Below are positions 52,832-62,831 of a stretch of 64,000 nucleotides of DNA, in pieces. Source of the stretch: Streptomyces roseochromogenus subsp. oscitans DS 12.976 (GTDB lineage: Bacteria > Actinomycetota > Actinomycetes > Streptomycetales > Streptomycetaceae). The stretch is from NCBI RefSeq assembly GCF_000497445.1, contig NZ_CM002285.1, forward strand, positions 2,587,304-2,651,303, given 5' to 3'. Both the position numbers and the translations under genes were made by a program. Position 1 is the stretch's first letter. Every line of letters begins with the position of its first letter. The notes beneath the pieces were generated by a model. The model saw only the letters and a program-made list of their open reading frames with translations, had not been told where the DNA came from and did no database searches.

Positions 52832-53388
52832 CAGACTTCGAGCAGTTCCGCTTCCTTGTGCTTCAGGAGCTCGTCCACCTGCGCGACGTACTTCGCGGTG
52901 GTGTCGTCCAGCTCCTTCTCCGCACGGCGGCCCTCGTCCTCGCCGACCTCGCCGTCCTTGACGAGCTTGTCGATGGCGTCCTTGGCCTTGCGGCGCACGG
53001 AGCGGATGGAGACCCGGGAGTCCTCGGCCTTGTGCTTGGCGACCTTGATGTACTCGCGGCGGCGCTCCTCCGTCAGCTCGGGGAACGTCACCCGGATGAT
53101 GTTGCCGTCGTTGCTGGGGTTGACGCCCAGGTCGGAGTCGCGGATCGCCTGCTCGATGTTGCGCAGCGCGCTCTTGTCGAAGGGCGTCACGACCGCCATG
53201 CGCGGCTCCGGCACGGAGAACGAGGCCAGCTGGTTGATCGGCGTCAGGGCACCGTAGTAGTCGGCCACGATCTTGTTGAACATCGCCGGGTGCGCACGGC
53301 CGGTGCGGATCGCGGCGAAGTCCTCCTTGGCGACCACGACGGCCTTCTCCATCTTCTCCTCGGCCTCGAGGAGGGTCTCTTCGATCAC
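52831..53388 (-). CDS. frr: Ribosome recycling factor
   Basis: A 185-residue protein, the family's standard length, from GTG 53388 with CAGGAG upstream. [20 protein letters not shown] and [20 protein letters not shown] are conserved RRF blocks. It splits post-termination ribosomes together with EF-G. It sits between pyrH and cdsA as in other streptomycetes. Confidence 0.97.
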   Translation of the reverse strand: MIEETLLEAEEKMEKAVVVAKEDFAAIRTGRAHPAMFNKIVADYYGALTPINQLASFSVPEPRMAVVTPFDKSALRNIEQAIRDSDLGVNPSNDGNIIRVTFPELTEERRREYIKVAKHKAEDSRVSIRSVRRKAKDAIDKLVKDGEVGEDEGRRAEKELDDTTAKYVAQVDELLKHKEAELLEV

Positions 53389-53572
53389 CACTTGCTCCTG
53401 CGTGTCTTGAGTAAGGCCCGGCTGCGGTTCCTCTATCGGGCGGCGGCCGGCTGCGTCGCGTCTTCTTCCTGCACGGTTCCCGACCGGCAGGACATTGTCC
53501 ATCCCCCGGCCAGGGCGCGTCCCGTCCGTCCCCCGGACAGGTGGCGTACCCCGGGCGACGGGGGTGTGCCGG

Positions 53573-54331
53573 TCAGTCCCGGCTGCCCTGGTCGCCCACC
53601 AGCGTGCCGATCTTCTCACCCTTGACGGCGCGGGCGATATTGCCCTCCGCGAGAAGCTCGAAGACGAGGATCGGGAGCTTGTTGTCGCGGCACAGTGTGA
53701 TGGCGGTGGCGTCGGCGACCTTCAGGTCGCGGGTGATGACCTCGCCGTAGCCGAGGGCGTCGAACTTGACGGCGTCCGGGTTGGTCTTGGGGTCGGAGTC
53801 GTACACCCCGTCCACGCCGTTCTTGCCCATGAGCAGCGCCTCGGCGTCGATCTCCAGGGCGCGCTGGGCGGCGGTGGTGTCGGTGGAGAAGTACGGCATG
53901 CCCATACCGGCGCCGAAGATGACCACACGGCCCTTCTCCAGGTGGCGCACGGCGCGCAGCGGGATGTACGGCTCGGCGACCTGCCCCATGGTGATGGCGG
54001 TCTGCACCCGGGACTGGATGCCCTCCTTCTCCAGGAAGTCCTGGAGGGCGAGACAGTTCATCACGGTGCCGAGCATGCCCATGTAGTCGGAGCGGGCGCG
54101 GTCCATGCCGCGCTGCTGCAGCTCGGCGCCGCGGAAGAAGTTGCCGCCGCCGATGACGACCGCGATCTGCGCGCCGTCCCGGACGACGGCCGCGATCTCG
54201 CGGGCGATCTTGTGCACCACGTCCGGGTCCACGCCCAGGCCCCCGCCGCCGGAGAAGGCCTCTCCGGACAGCTTCAGCAGAAACCGGCCGCGTACTTTGC
54301 CGTCGTCGCTCTTCTGGGCCTTGGTGGTCAT
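53573..54331 (-). CDS. pyrH: UMP kinase
   Basis: A 252-residue amino-acid-kinase-fold enzyme phosphorylating UMP to [46 protein letters not shown] and [20 protein letters not shown] are diagnostic. ATG 54331 fits the usual bacterial length. A terminator hairpin separates it from tsf. Confidence 0.97.
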   Translation of the reverse strand: MTTKAQKSDDGKVRGRFLLKLSGEAFSGGGGLGVDPDVVHKIAREIAAVVRDGAQIAVVIGGGNFFRGAELQQRGMDRARSDYMGMLGTVMNCLALQDFLEKEGIQSRVQTAITMGQVAEPYIPLRAVRHLEKGRVVIFGAGMGMPYFSTDTTAAQRALEIDAEALLMGKNGVDGVYDSDPKTNPDAVKFDALGYGEVITRDLKVADATAITLCRDNKLPILVFELLAEGNIARAVKGEKIGTLVGDQGSRD

Positions 54332-54370
54332 GGAAGATCCCGCCTCTTTCACGTGTTGCACATACGAAGA

Positions 54371-54420
54371 AGGCCATTGCCGATGGGGTCGCTTTTCGCT
54401 CCCATGCGCGGCAATGGCCT
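54371..54420 (-). terminator. Terminator hairpin between tsf and pyrH
   Basis: AGGCCATTGCCG and CGGCAATGGCCT form a perfect 12-bp stem (54371-54382 with 54409-54420). On the minus strand it is followed by TCTTCG. It suggests that pyrH-frr-cdsA also has its own promoter in 54332-54370. Confidence 0.75.
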
Positions 54421-54558
54421 CCTCGTCAGATCTGCTGCCGTCCGCCGCACGCCGGGGTGTGGCGGTGTACGCGGACGACTGCTTACGACCCTATCGGGAT
54501 TTCACCGGGGATTGTTCCGGGATCTCGGTGTGGGTCGCGAGTCGATCGTGGTCCGGAC

Positions 54559-55395
54559 TCAGATGCCGACCTTGATGCGCGAGAAGCGCTTCAGGGTGAC
54601 ACCGGCCTCGTCCAGCACCTTCTGGACCGACTTCTTGTTGTCCAGCGCGTAGGGCTGGCCGAGCAGCGTGGCGTCCTTGAAGAAGCCGTTGAGGCGACCC
54701 TCGACGATCTTCGGCAGGGCGGCCTCGGGCTTGCCCTCGGCGCGGGTGGTCTCCTCGGCGACGCGGCGCTCGGACTCGACGACCTCGGCCGGCACGTCCT
54801 CCTTGGAGAGGTACTTCGGCGCGAAGGCGGCGATGTGCTGGGCGATGCCCTTGGCGACCTCGGCGTTCGGCTTGTCCAGCTCGACCAGGACACCGATCTG
54901 CGGCGGCAGGTCGGGCATGGTGCGGTGCATGTAGGCGAGCACGTAGCCATCGGCGAACTGCGCGAAGCGGTCCAGGACGATCTTCTCGCCGAGGTTGGCG
55001 TTGGCCTCGTCCACGTACGCCTGGACGGTCTTGCCGGCCTCGATCTCGGAGGCGAGCAGGGCCTCGATGTCGGCCGGGGAGGTCTTGGCGACGTGCTCGG
55101 CGATCGCGGCGGCGACGGCCTGGAACTTCTCACCCTTGGCGACGAAGTCCGTCTCGCACTTCAGCTCGACCAGGACGCCGGAGGAGTTGTCGTCGGCGAT
55201 GACGGAGACCACGGCGCCGTTCTCGGCGGAGCGGCCCTCGCGCTTGGCGACGCCCTTCTGGCCCTTGATGCGCAGCGCTTCGACGGCCTTGTCGACGTTG
55301 CCCTCGGCCTCGTCCAGCGCCTTCTTGCAGTCCATCATGCCGGCGCCGGTGAGCTCACGGAGCTTCTTGACGTCGGCGGCGGTGTAGTTCGCCAT
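54559..55395 (-). CDS. tsf: Translation elongation factor Ts
   Basis: A 278-residue nucleotide-exchange factor for EF-Tu. MANYTAADVKKLRELTGAGM, MMDCKKALDEAEGN and VLVELKCETDFVAK are the conserved N-terminal and core motifs. Streptomyces EF-Ts is of similar length. It lies downstream of rpsB, with an attenuating hairpin between them. Confidence 0.97.
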   Translation of the reverse strand: MANYTAADVKKLRELTGAGMMDCKKALDEAEGNVDKAVEALRIKGQKGVAKREGRSAENGAVVSVIADDNSSGVLVELKCETDFVAKGEKFQAVAAAIAEHVAKTSPADIEALLASEIEAGKTVQAYVDEANANLGEKIVLDRFAQFADGYVLAYMHRTMPDLPPQIGVLVELDKPNAEVAKGIAQHIAAFAPKYLSKEDVPAEVVESERRVAEETTRAEGKPEAALPKIVEGRLNGFFKDATLLGQPYALDNKKSVQKVLDEAGVTLKRFSRIKVGI

Positions 55396-55502
55396 GAGTC
55401 TGTGAGTCTTTCTCGAAGTCTGGAAGATCTTCAGGTCAGCACGGTCTTGCATGCCACATGTAGCCGCGGAACACATCCGTCGTGCCGACCTACGGGTGAA
55501 CA

Positions 55503-55557
55503 GCGGGGGCGGACTTAACCGCGCCGGTGGCGCGATGGGATGCCGTACCGCCCCCGC
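55503..55557 (-). terminator. Stem-loop in the rpsB-tsf spacer
   Basis: GCGGGGGCGG (55503-55512) pairs with CCGCCCCCGC (55548-55557), with a smaller inner stem GCGCC/GGCGC. It lies just after the rpsB stop and may limit readthrough into tsf. Confidence 0.6.
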
Positions 55558-55571
55558 CGTCAACGCGTGCG

Positions 55572-56450
55572 TCAGGCCTGCTCGCCCTCGGCGGGCTTCT
55601 CCTCGGCCGGAGCGGCCTCGGCAGCCGGAGCCTCGGCGGCAGGGGCCTCGGCGGCGGCCGGAGCCTCGTCAGCCTTCTTCTCACCCTCGAGCAGGTCGCG
55701 CTCCCACTCGGCGAGCGGCTCGCCCGCGGCCTTCTCGCCCTTCTCACCGGCGGCCACGCCGGAACGGGCGATGAGGCCCTCGGCGACGGCGTCGGCGATC
55801 ACACGGGTGAGCAGGGTGACGGAGCGGATCGCGTCGTCGTTGCCCGGGATCTTGTAGTCGACCTCGTCGGGGTCGCAGTTGGTGTCGAGGATGGCGACGA
55901 CCGGGATGTTCAGCTTCCGGGCCTCGCCGACCGCGATGTGCTCCTTCTTGGTGTCCACGATCCAGACGGCGCTCGGCACCTTCTGCATCTCGCGGATACC
56001 ACCGAGGGTCTTCTCCAGCTTGGCCTTCTCGCGCGAGAGCACGAGAAGCTCCTTCTTGGTCAGACCGGACGCGGCGACGTCCTCGAAGTCGATCTGCTCG
56101 AGCTCCTTGAGGCGCTGCAGACGCTTGTAGACGGTCGAGAAGTTGGTGAGCATGCCGCCCAGCCAGCGCTGGTTGACGTAGGGCATGCCGACGCGGGTGG
56201 CCTGCTCGGCGATGGCCTCCTGCGCCTGCTTCTTGGTGCCGACGAACATGACCGTGCCGCCGTGGGCGACGGTCTCCTTGACGAACTCGTAGGCGCGGTC
56301 GATGTACGACAGCGACTGGAGCAGGTCGATGATGTAGATGCCGTTGCGCTCGGTGAAGATGAAGCGCTTCATCTTCGGGTTCCAGCGACGGGTCTGGTGA
56401 CCGAAGTGGACGCCGCTCTCCAGCAGCTCCCGCATCGTGACGACGGCCAT
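55572..56450 (-). CDS. rpsB: 30S ribosomal protein S2
   Basis: A 292-residue ribosomal protein. [37 protein letters not shown] and the closing [15 protein letters not shown] identify S2. The acidic Ala/Glu/Pro-rich tail of ~55 residues is typical of streptomycete S2. ATG 56450 has AAGGAG at good spacing. Confidence 0.97.
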   Translation of the reverse strand: MAVVTMRELLESGVHFGHQTRRWNPKMKRFIFTERNGIYIIDLLQSLSYIDRAYEFVKETVAHGGTVMFVGTKKQAQEAIAEQATRVGMPYVNQRWLGGMLTNFSTVYKRLQRLKELEQIDFEDVAASGLTKKELLVLSREKAKLEKTLGGIREMQKVPSAVWIVDTKKEHIAVGEARKLNIPVVAILDTNCDPDEVDYKIPGNDDAIRSVTLLTRVIADAVAEGLIARSGVAAGEKGEKAAGEPLAEWERDLLEGEKKADEAPAAAEAPAAEAPAAEAAPAEEKPAEGEQA

Positions 56451-56721
56451 GGCCGTATTCTCCTTGGTTCTCGGTTGTGCCGCGGATGCCGGACGGCTCC
56501 CGCGCCTGACGCCCGCGACGCGCCTTGCCGCTAGGACCGAGAGGCGCTGACACCGACCGCTTGACCGGCCCGGTGTCGGGGCGTGCGAAGTCGACCCGGT
56601 GACCCGGATCGCCAGAAGAAGTGTACGGGACCGGCGAGGCAGCAGGTGACGCCCCTGTCCACAACCGGGGTGCGGTCCACAGTCTCCGGCCATGATCGAC
56701 GGGGTACGGGAGGGTTTTCAC

Positions 56722-57306
56722 ATGCGACGAGTGATGCGATACGCCCTGCTGTCGGCGGGGCTGTTTCTCGGTCTGGCGGGGGCGGCCCTGCCGCCCCCGT
56801 GGGCCTGGGCGGACACCCCTCCCCCACCCCCCGCACCGGCTCCCCAGCCCCCGATCCCGCCCCTCGCCCGCATCTGGCCGGTGGGCGTCCGCCCCCTGGT
56901 GCTGCGCGGCTGGGAGCCCCCGTCCACGCCGTACGGCCCCGGCCATCGCGGCGTTGACCTGTCCGCGCCGCCCGGTTCCCCCGTACGCACGGTCGCCCCG
57001 GGCCGTGTGTCCTTCGCGGGCCGGGTGGCGGGCGTGGGGGTGGTCTCGGTGGCACTGAAGGGAACGGACCTGCGAACGACGTACGAGCCGGTGACCCCGT
57101 CGGTGAAGAAGGGCGACGAGCTGAGAGCGGGGGATGTGGTGGGGACCGTCGGCCCAACGGCTTCCCACTGCGCGACTTCCTGCGTCCACTGGGGCCTGCT
57201 GCGAGGCGAAACCTATGTGAACCCGTTGTCCCTGCTCCCACCGTGGCTTGTGCACGGGGCGCCACCGAGGCTGTTGCCGGTGCTGGGGGTACCGGTTCCG
57301 CGGTAG
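56722..57306 (+). CDS. M23 family (LytM-type) peptidase domain protein, secreted
   Basis: A 194-residue protein from ATG 56722, preceded by GGGAGGG. A signal peptide (RRVMRYALLSAGLFLGLAGA ... WAWA) is followed by a Pro-rich spacer. GPGHRGVDLSAPPG matches the HxxxD zinc ligand motif, and SCVHWGLLRGE carries the second HxH-like site, in which the first His is Cys. It presumably trims peptidoglycan cross-links or regulates such enzymes; the altered site raises doubt about catalysis. It is divergent from rpsB. Confidence 0.9.
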   Translation: MRRVMRYALLSAGLFLGLAGAALPPPWAWADTPPPPPAPAPQPPIPPLARIWPVGVRPLVLRGWEPPSTPYGPGHRGVDLSAPPGSPVRTVAPGRVSFAGRVAGVGVVSVALKGTDLRTTYEPVTPSVKKGDELRAGDVVGTVGPTASHCATSCVHWGLLRGETYVNPLSLLPPWLVHGAPPRLLPVLGVPVPR

Positions 57307-57403
57307 CCGAGGGCAGCCGTGCCTCCGGCAGCGGCCGTCATCTCGCAGCGGCACCCCGCAGGCACGGGCAGGCGAAACCCACCACACCCGGCGACAGCCG
57401 AGG

Positions 57404-57991
57404 TCAGCCCTTCACGCCCCGCAGAGCCATCCCCACAGCCGCCTCGGTCACCGCCGCCGGCTCCTCCGCCCCCAGCTCGATCCTCCGCACCGCCGCATCC
57501 ACAACCCCCTGCAGCAACATCGCCGCCAGCCGAGGCTGCTCGTGCCCCATCTCCCCGAGCGCCTCGACGATCATCGCGACCAGCCCCCCGTGCGCCGCCC
57601 GGATCTTCTCCCGCGCCCCGGCGTCCAGCTCACTCGCGGAGATGGCGACGACCGCCCGGTGCCGCCGGTCCCCCACCAGCGCCAGCTGCTGGCGCACATA
57701 CGCCTCGACCTTGCCCTCGGCCGACGCCGTCCGCTCCATCGCCGCCGCGACCTCCGCCGCCCACACGGGGAAGTCGACCTCGCACAGCTCCTCGACCACG
57801 GCGGCCCGCGACCGGAAGTACTCGTACACGGACGACCGCGCCAGCCCCGTGCGCTCGGCGAGAGCCGGGAAGGTCAGCGCCTCCGTCCCGCCCTCGGACA
57901 GCAGGGACCGGGCCGCGTCCAGCAGGGCGGCTCGCTGCATCGACCGGTGCTCGGCCACGGAGGCCGCTCGAATCCTTGGCACGTCAACCAC
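57404..57991 (-). CDS. TetR family transcriptional regulator
   Basis: A 195-residue regulator. ALLDAARSLLSEGGTEALTF and LAERTGLARSSVYEYFRSRAA form the TetR DNA-binding domain. The C-terminal ligand domain is helical (LQGVVDAAVRRIELG). GTG 57991 and GTG 57982 are both possible starts. It lies directly downstream of whiG on the same strand's far side, with 32 bp between, and may be co-transcribed from the whiG side. Confidence 0.9.
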   Translation of the reverse strand: MVDVPRIRAASVAEHRSMQRAALLDAARSLLSEGGTEALTFPALAERTGLARSSVYEYFRSRAAVVEELCEVDFPVWAAEVAAAMERTASAEGKVEAYVRQQLALVGDRRHRAVVAISASELDAGAREKIRAAHGGLVAMIVEALGEMGHEQPRLAAMLLQGVVDAAVRRIELGAEEPAAVTEAAVGMALRGVKG

Positions 57992-58023
57992 TTTACGGAC
58001 ACCCCGTCCCGGAAAGGGAGGAC

Positions 58024-58866
58024 TCAGCGCCCGAAGCTCGCCAGCTTGGCCCGCAGTTGCAGCACCGACTTGGTGTGGATCTGACTGACCCGGCTCTCGG
58101 TGACCCCGAGGACGTTGCCGATCTCGGCGAGGGTGAGCCCTTCGTAGTAGTACAGCGTGACCACGGTCTTCTCCCGCTCGGGCAGCGTGTTGATGGCCCG
58201 CGCGAGAAACCTCCGCAGCTCCCTGTCCTCGGCCACCTCCACCGGATTGTCCGCGGCGGTGTCCTCCAGCGTGTCCATGAGACTGAGCCGGTCCCCGCCC
58301 TCGCTGCCGACGTGCAGCAGTTCCTCCAGCGCGACCACGTTGGCCAGCGACAACTGGCTGAACACGGCGTGGAGCTCGTCGACCTCCATGCCCAGCTCCG
58401 CGGCGACCTCGCCCTCGCTCGGCGTACGCCGCAGCCGCGCCTCCAAGGTGGCGTAGGCGCGCTCCACGTTCCGCGCTTTCTGCCGTACCGACCGCGGGAT
58501 CCAGTCCAGCGCCCGCAGCTCGTCGATCATCGCGCCCCGGATACGGGTGATCGCGTACGTCTCGAACTTGATCTCCCGGTCGATGTCGAACTTCTCGATC
58601 GCGTCGATCAGCCCGAAGACACCCGAGGAGACGAAGTCGGCCTGCTCGACATTGGGCGGCAGCCCGACGCTCACCCGCCCCGCGACGTATTTCACGAGCG
58701 GCGAGTAGTGCAGGATCAGCTGTTCCCGCAGCCGGTCGTCCCCCGTGGCCTTGTACGACCGCCACAGCTCGTCGAGCGTCGAGGGAGCGGGCGGCCGCTC
58801 GCTGCCACCGTCGCGGGCGGCTGGGGGGATCGCCGCCCGGTCGGACCCGGAGGTGTGCTGGGGCAT
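58024..58866 (-). CDS. whiG: Sporulation sigma factor WhiG
   Basis: A 280-residue sigma factor of the FliA/WhiG class. Region 2 is [20 protein letters not shown] and [20 protein letters not shown]; region 4 is [19 protein letters not shown] and [20 protein letters not shown]. WhiG commits aerial hyphae to sporulation and needs release from the anti-sigma RsiG by c-di-GMP loss. ATG 58866 has AAGG nearby. The leader contains three 10-bp direct repeats at 58890-58919. Confidence 0.96.
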   Translation of the reverse strand: MPQHTSGSDRAAIPPAARDGGSERPPAPSTLDELWRSYKATGDDRLREQLILHYSPLVKYVAGRVSVGLPPNVEQADFVSSGVFGLIDAIEKFDIDREIKFETYAITRIRGAMIDELRALDWIPRSVRQKARNVERAYATLEARLRRTPSEGEVAAELGMEVDELHAVFSQLSLANVVALEELLHVGSEGGDRLSLMDTLEDTAADNPVEVAEDRELRRFLARAINTLPEREKTVVTLYYYEGLTLAEIGNVLGVTESRVSQIHTKSVLQLRAKLASFGR

Positions 58867-58889
58867 TCGTCGCCTTGTGCCGTTCTGCC

Positions 58890-58919
58890 GTGAAGTGCTG
58901 TGAAGTGCTGTGAAGTGGG
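58890..58919. repeat. Three direct 10-bp repeats in the whiG leader
   Basis: GTGAAGTGCT occurs at 58890-58899 and 58900-58909, with a third copy GTGAAGTGGG at 58910-58919. The spacing equals one DNA turn, so a protein could bind cooperatively on one face; it could also be slippage. The rest of 58867-59187 shows no gene. Confidence 0.8.
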
Positions 58920-59187
58920 ACGGGGTGGGGTTCGGCGGGAGGAGTGGGCTACCTGGGTGAGCTGTCGGTCTGCTGTCGAGTTGGCGGGATCTGTGCCGGC
59001 TCCTTTGTGAGCGTAGCGTGACTGAGCTGTCGCGGTGTGCGAACAGGGAGGCTCCACCCGTGCGCGGGGCGCTCCGGCGCGCCTCACGGGCGCGTTCCGC
59101 AGCTCGCTCTGGGTGATCGGCCGGAGGGTCAACTCCGGGAAACGTCAAGGGCGTCGGGCGTTCCCCCGGACGGCCGAACACGCTCGG

Positions 59188-60348
59188 TCAGGACGGGCCG
59201 CGACCGGTGCGGACCGACATCACCGCCTGGCGTGTCAACTTCCAGCCATCGTCGTGTCGTTCGACGTAACCAAGTGCTCGGAGTTCGTACAGCCTCGCGA
59301 TCGCCTCGTCCCGGGTGGTCGGTGTGCCGAGCGCGATCTCCTCGACGGAGGCCGCGCGGTTGCCGGGCAGGGCGGCGAGGACGGCCCGGGCGGCGGGTTC
59401 CAGCAGGTCACGCGGGAGTACGGGGCCCCGCCGGGGCGGCGCCAGCTCGCCCATGTCACCCACCAGTTCCACGATCTCCGCGGCATCGGTGACCAGGACG
59501 GCCTCGCCGCGCAGCAGTTCGTGCACGCCGGCGGAGAGTGTGCTGGTGACGGGGCCGGGGACGCCCATGGTGAACCGGCCGAGGCGCTGTGCGGCCCGCG
59601 CGGTGGCCAGCGAGCCACTGCGGCAGGCGGCCTCCACGACGACGGTGCCCCTGGTCAGGGCGGCGATGACGCGATTGCGGAGGATGAACCGGCTCGGCGT
59701 CGGATGATCCCCCGGGGGCAGCTCGCCGACCACGAGTCCCTGCTCCGCGATCCTTTCGATCAGCGCGGTGTGACCGCGGGGGTAGGGTCGGTCGACGCCG
59801 CAGGCCAGGACCGCGACAGTGGCTCCGCGGGCGGCGAGGGCGCCTCGGTGGGCGGCGCCGTCGATGCCGTACGCGCCGCCCGAGACCACCACCCAGCCGC
59901 GCTCGGCGAGCCCTGCGGCGAGGGTGGCGGCGGCATGGGTCCCGTACTCGGTGCAGGCACGGGCGCCCACCACGGCCACGGACCGAAGCGCCCACATCCG
60001 CAGGCTGGGCCGGCCGCGCACCCAGAGCCCGATCGGCCGGGCGTCGCCGAGGTCGTCCAGCTGCCGCGGCCACTCCGTGTCATGGGGCCCCACGAACCGG
60101 GCCCCGGCGGCCCGGGCCACGGCGAGATCCCGCTCCGGCTGGGCCCGCCGAGCCCGCGCGACCAGCCCGGCCCACCGCACCTCGCTCACCTCCGGCAACG
60201 CCTCCGCCCCCTCCCGCAACCGCCGCACCACCTCCCCCACCCCAAACTCGCGAACCCACCGCCCCCCAACCTCGTCCCCCGGCTCGACAACCCGGCAGAG
60301 AAAGACTCGCCGGAGCACCTCGGCTCCGGGATCCTCGCCCGTGGTCAT
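59188..60348 (-). CDS. dprA: DNA-processing protein DprA
   Basis: A 386-residue Rossmann-fold protein that loads RecA on single-stranded DNA. VAVVGARACTEYG, WVVVSGGAYGIDGAAHRGAL and FILRNRVIAALTRGTVVVEA are the DprA signature blocks. A C-terminal winged-helix-like tail (EEIALGTPTTRDEAIARLYE) is present. ATG 60348 overlaps the stop of the yifB-like gene in ATGA. Confidence 0.95.
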   Translation of the reverse strand: MTTGEDPGAEVLRRVFLCRVVEPGDEVGGRWVREFGVGEVVRRLREGAEALPEVSEVRWAGLVARARRAQPERDLAVARAAGARFVGPHDTEWPRQLDDLGDARPIGLWVRGRPSLRMWALRSVAVVGARACTEYGTHAAATLAAGLAERGWVVVSGGAYGIDGAAHRGALAARGATVAVLACGVDRPYPRGHTALIERIAEQGLVVGELPPGDHPTPSRFILRNRVIAALTRGTVVVEAACRSGSLATARAAQRLGRFTMGVPGPVTSTLSAGVHELLRGEAVLVTDAAEIVELVGDMGELAPPRRGPVLPRDLLEPAARAVLAALPGNRAASVEEIALGTPTTRDEAIARLYELRALGYVERHDDGWKLTRQAVMSVRTGRGPS

Positions 60349-61970
60349 GTCAGCGCCCCGATGGCCATCGGCACCCCTCGCGGGACTCCGGTGCGCAGCT
60401 GCAGGGCCAGGGCGACGTCGGTCGCGTCCGGGCGGTCGTGTCCGACGAGGTCGGCGACCGTCCAGGCGACGCGCAGGACCCGGTCGATGCCGCGGGCGGT
60501 GAGCACACCCCGTTCGAGGCTGCGCTCGGCCTCGTCCATCGCGCCGGCCACGGCCTGGTGGCGGCTGCGCAGTTCCCGCCCCGGCACCTCGCTGTTGGTG
60601 CGCCACGGTGTTCCGGCCAGGCGGGCCGCCGTGCGCTCGCGGGCCTGCCGTACCCGCTCGGCGACGATCGCCGTGGACTCGCCCCGAGCGCCGGGTTCGG
60701 TGAGCTCGGCCCGGGTGACCGGGTCGACCTCGACACGCAGATCCACCCGGTCCAGCAGCGGGCCGGAGAGCCGGGACTGGTAGCGGCGGATCGCCGATGG
60801 GGGGCATTCGCACAGGGAGTCCCGCTGGGAGAAGCGTCCGCAGGGACAGGGGTTGGCCGCCAGCACCATGAGGAAGCGGGCCGGGAACCGGACGACACCC
60901 GCGCTGCGCGCGATCACCACATGCCCCGACTCCAGCGGCTGCCGCAGGGCGTCCAGGGTCTGACTGTGGAACTCGGGCGCCTCGTCCAGGAACAGCACGC
61001 CACGATGGGCGAGAGAGACCGCGCCGGGTCGTGCGATCCCGGGGCCGCCGCCGACAAGCGATTGCATCGTGGCCGAGTGATGCGGTGCGCAGTAGGGAGC
61101 TACGTCGATGAGCGGCTTGCCCGGTGGCAGCAGCCCGGCCACCGAGTGCACCGCCGTGACCTCCAGCGATTCCTCCCTGGTCAGCCGGGGCAGGACCGCG
61201 GGCAGCCGCTCGGCGAGCATGGTTTTGCCCGCACCGGGAGGGCCTTCCAGGAACAGGTGGTGTCCGCCGGCGGCGGCCACCTCCACGGCTGTGCGGGCCG
61301 AGGTCTGACCCACGACGTCCGCCAGGTCGTGATCGTGGTCGTGCTGTGCGGCGCCGACGCTGTGCATACCGGTGGCCGCACCCGTGCCGGGCATGCGCAG
61401 ACCGGCCAGCAGCGGGTCAGGGCGTCCCTGCTCGTCCGGCTCCTCCTCGGGGACGGGCTCCTCGGTGAGGACCGCGATGAGCTGCCGCAGACTGCGGACG
61501 CCGAGCACCGAGACGCCGGGGACGAGCGAGGCCTCGGCGGCGGCGCACTCGGGCACGACCACTTGGTCGTAACCGGCGTCGGCCGCGGCGAGGACGGCCG
61601 GCAGGATGCCGCGGACCGGTCGGACCCGGCCGTCCAGGCCCAGCTCCCCGATCATCACGATGTCCGCGAGAACACGCGGATCGATCCGTTCGGCGGCGCC
61701 GAGCACCGCGCAGGCGACGGCCAGGTCGAAGCCGGAGCCGGCTTTGGGCACCGACGCCGGGCTGAGTCCGACGGTGAGCTTCTTCTGCGGCCACTCGCCG
61801 CCCGAGTTCACCACCGCCGCCCGGACGCGGTCGCGGCTTTCTGTGAGGCTTTTGTCCGGGAGGCCTACCAGGGTGAAGGCTGCGACGCCGGGTTCGAGGT
61901 CGGCCTGGACCTCTACGACGACGCCCTCGACGCCGACGAGGGCCACCGAGCAGGTGCGGGCGAATCCCAT
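60345..61970 (-). CDS. YifB/ComM family AAA+ ATPase (Mg-chelatase-like)
   Basis: A 541-residue protein. The N-terminal Lon-like domain runs from GVVVEVQADLEPGVAAFTLV to ELGLDGRVRPVRGILP. The ATPase has FLEGPPGAGKTMLAERLP (Walker A) and VLFLDEAPEF (Walker B), and AANPCPCGRFSQRDSLCEC provides the cysteine-rich loop. ComM is a branch-migration helicase in natural transformation; here it is coupled to dprA and yraN as in many bacteria. Confidence 0.95.
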   Translation of the reverse strand: MGFARTCSVALVGVEGVVVEVQADLEPGVAAFTLVGLPDKSLTESRDRVRAAVVNSGGEWPQKKLTVGLSPASVPKAGSGFDLAVACAVLGAAERIDPRVLADIVMIGELGLDGRVRPVRGILPAVLAAADAGYDQVVVPECAAAEASLVPGVSVLGVRSLRQLIAVLTEEPVPEEEPDEQGRPDPLLAGLRMPGTGAATGMHSVGAAQHDHDHDLADVVGQTSARTAVEVAAAGGHHLFLEGPPGAGKTMLAERLPAVLPRLTREESLEVTAVHSVAGLLPPGKPLIDVAPYCAPHHSATMQSLVGGGPGIARPGAVSLAHRGVLFLDEAPEFHSQTLDALRQPLESGHVVIARSAGVVRFPARFLMVLAANPCPCGRFSQRDSLCECPPSAIRRYQSRLSGPLLDRVDLRVEVDPVTRAELTEPGARGESTAIVAERVRQARERTAARLAGTPWRTNSEVPGRELRSRHQAVAGAMDEAERSLERGVLTARGIDRVLRVAWTVADLVGHDRPDATDVALALQLRTGVPRGVPMAIGALT

Positions 61971-62336
61971 TCAGGCCACCCCCCGTACATGCTCGACGGA
62001 CGGGGCGCCGCGCTGGGGCAGCAGGACGCCGATCAGGTCGATGCGGACGCCGCCCGGCGGAGCCCCTCCGTGGGTCTGGATCCAGCGCTCGGCCAGTTCG
62101 CGCAGCCGGGCCGCCTTCTCGGGGGTCACCGCGGCCATCGGATGCTCGAAGCAGCCGCCCCTGCGGGTCTTCACCTCGCATACGACCAGGACGTCGCCGT
62201 CCCTGGCCACGATGTCGATCTCACCGGTCCTGCCGGAGCGCCAGTTGCGCTCCAGGACCGCCATTCCGGCCTCGGCCAGCCGCCGGGCGGCCAGATCCTC
62301 GCCGTACCTGCCGAGTGCACTGCGTGCGTTGCTCAT
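61971..62336 (-). CDS. YraN family (UPF0102) endonuclease-fold protein
   Basis: A 121-residue protein from ATG 62336. [40 protein letters not shown] and the following region show the restriction-endonuclease-like D...ExK core. Biochemical activity is not established in the family. It abuts the yifB-like start and belongs to the same operon. Confidence 0.93.
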   Translation of the reverse strand: MSNARSALGRYGEDLAARRLAEAGMAVLERNWRSGRTGEIDIVARDGDVLVVCEVKTRRGGCFEHPMAAVTPEKAARLRELAERWIQTHGGAPPGGVRIDLIGVLLPQRGAPSVEHVRGVA

Positions 62337-62447
62337 GCCGGCACCACCTCCGGCGCCAACGGTCACGCATCCCGGCCTCAGTTGTTGATCTTGGTGGGTT
62401 GCTCGCCTGCTGTGGAAAACCTCGTCACCCGCACGGGCGAGTGCGGA

Positions 62448-62756
62448 TCACCCGCCCGGAAGCTCCAGGTCGCTCTTGTTCAGCTCCTCGATGTTCACGT
62501 CCTTGAACGTGAGAACCCTGACCTGCTTCACGAAGCGGGCCGGCCGGTACATGTCCCAGACCCAGGCGTCGGCCATCGACACCTCGAAGAACACCTCACC
62601 CTGGACGGAGTGCACCTGCATCTCGTAGTCGTTGGTGAGGTAGAAGCGCCGCTCGGTCTCGATCACGTATTTGAACAGACCGACGACGTCTCGGTACTCC
62701 CGGTAGAGCTTCAGCTCCATCTCGGTCTCGTACTTCTCGAGGTCCTCGGCGCTCAT
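62448..62756 (-). CDS. DUF2469 protein
   Basis: A 102-residue highly conserved actinobacterial protein: MSAEDLEKYETEMELKLYRE, YVIETERRFYLTNDYEM and DAWVWDMYRPARFVKQVRV. Found next to yraN and rnhB in many actinobacteria. Function unknown; no membrane segment or signal. Confidence 0.95.
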   Translation of the reverse strand: MSAEDLEKYETEMELKLYREYRDVVGLFKYVIETERRFYLTNDYEMQVHSVQGEVFFEVSMADAWVWDMYRPARFVKQVRVLTFKDVNIEELNKSDLELPGG

Positions 62757-62831
62757 GGCATGTTCCCCTTCAGCCGTGCGATCCCACCATTGTGCGCCAG
62801 TCCGACGGGCACTCAGACGATTTCCGGGTCG

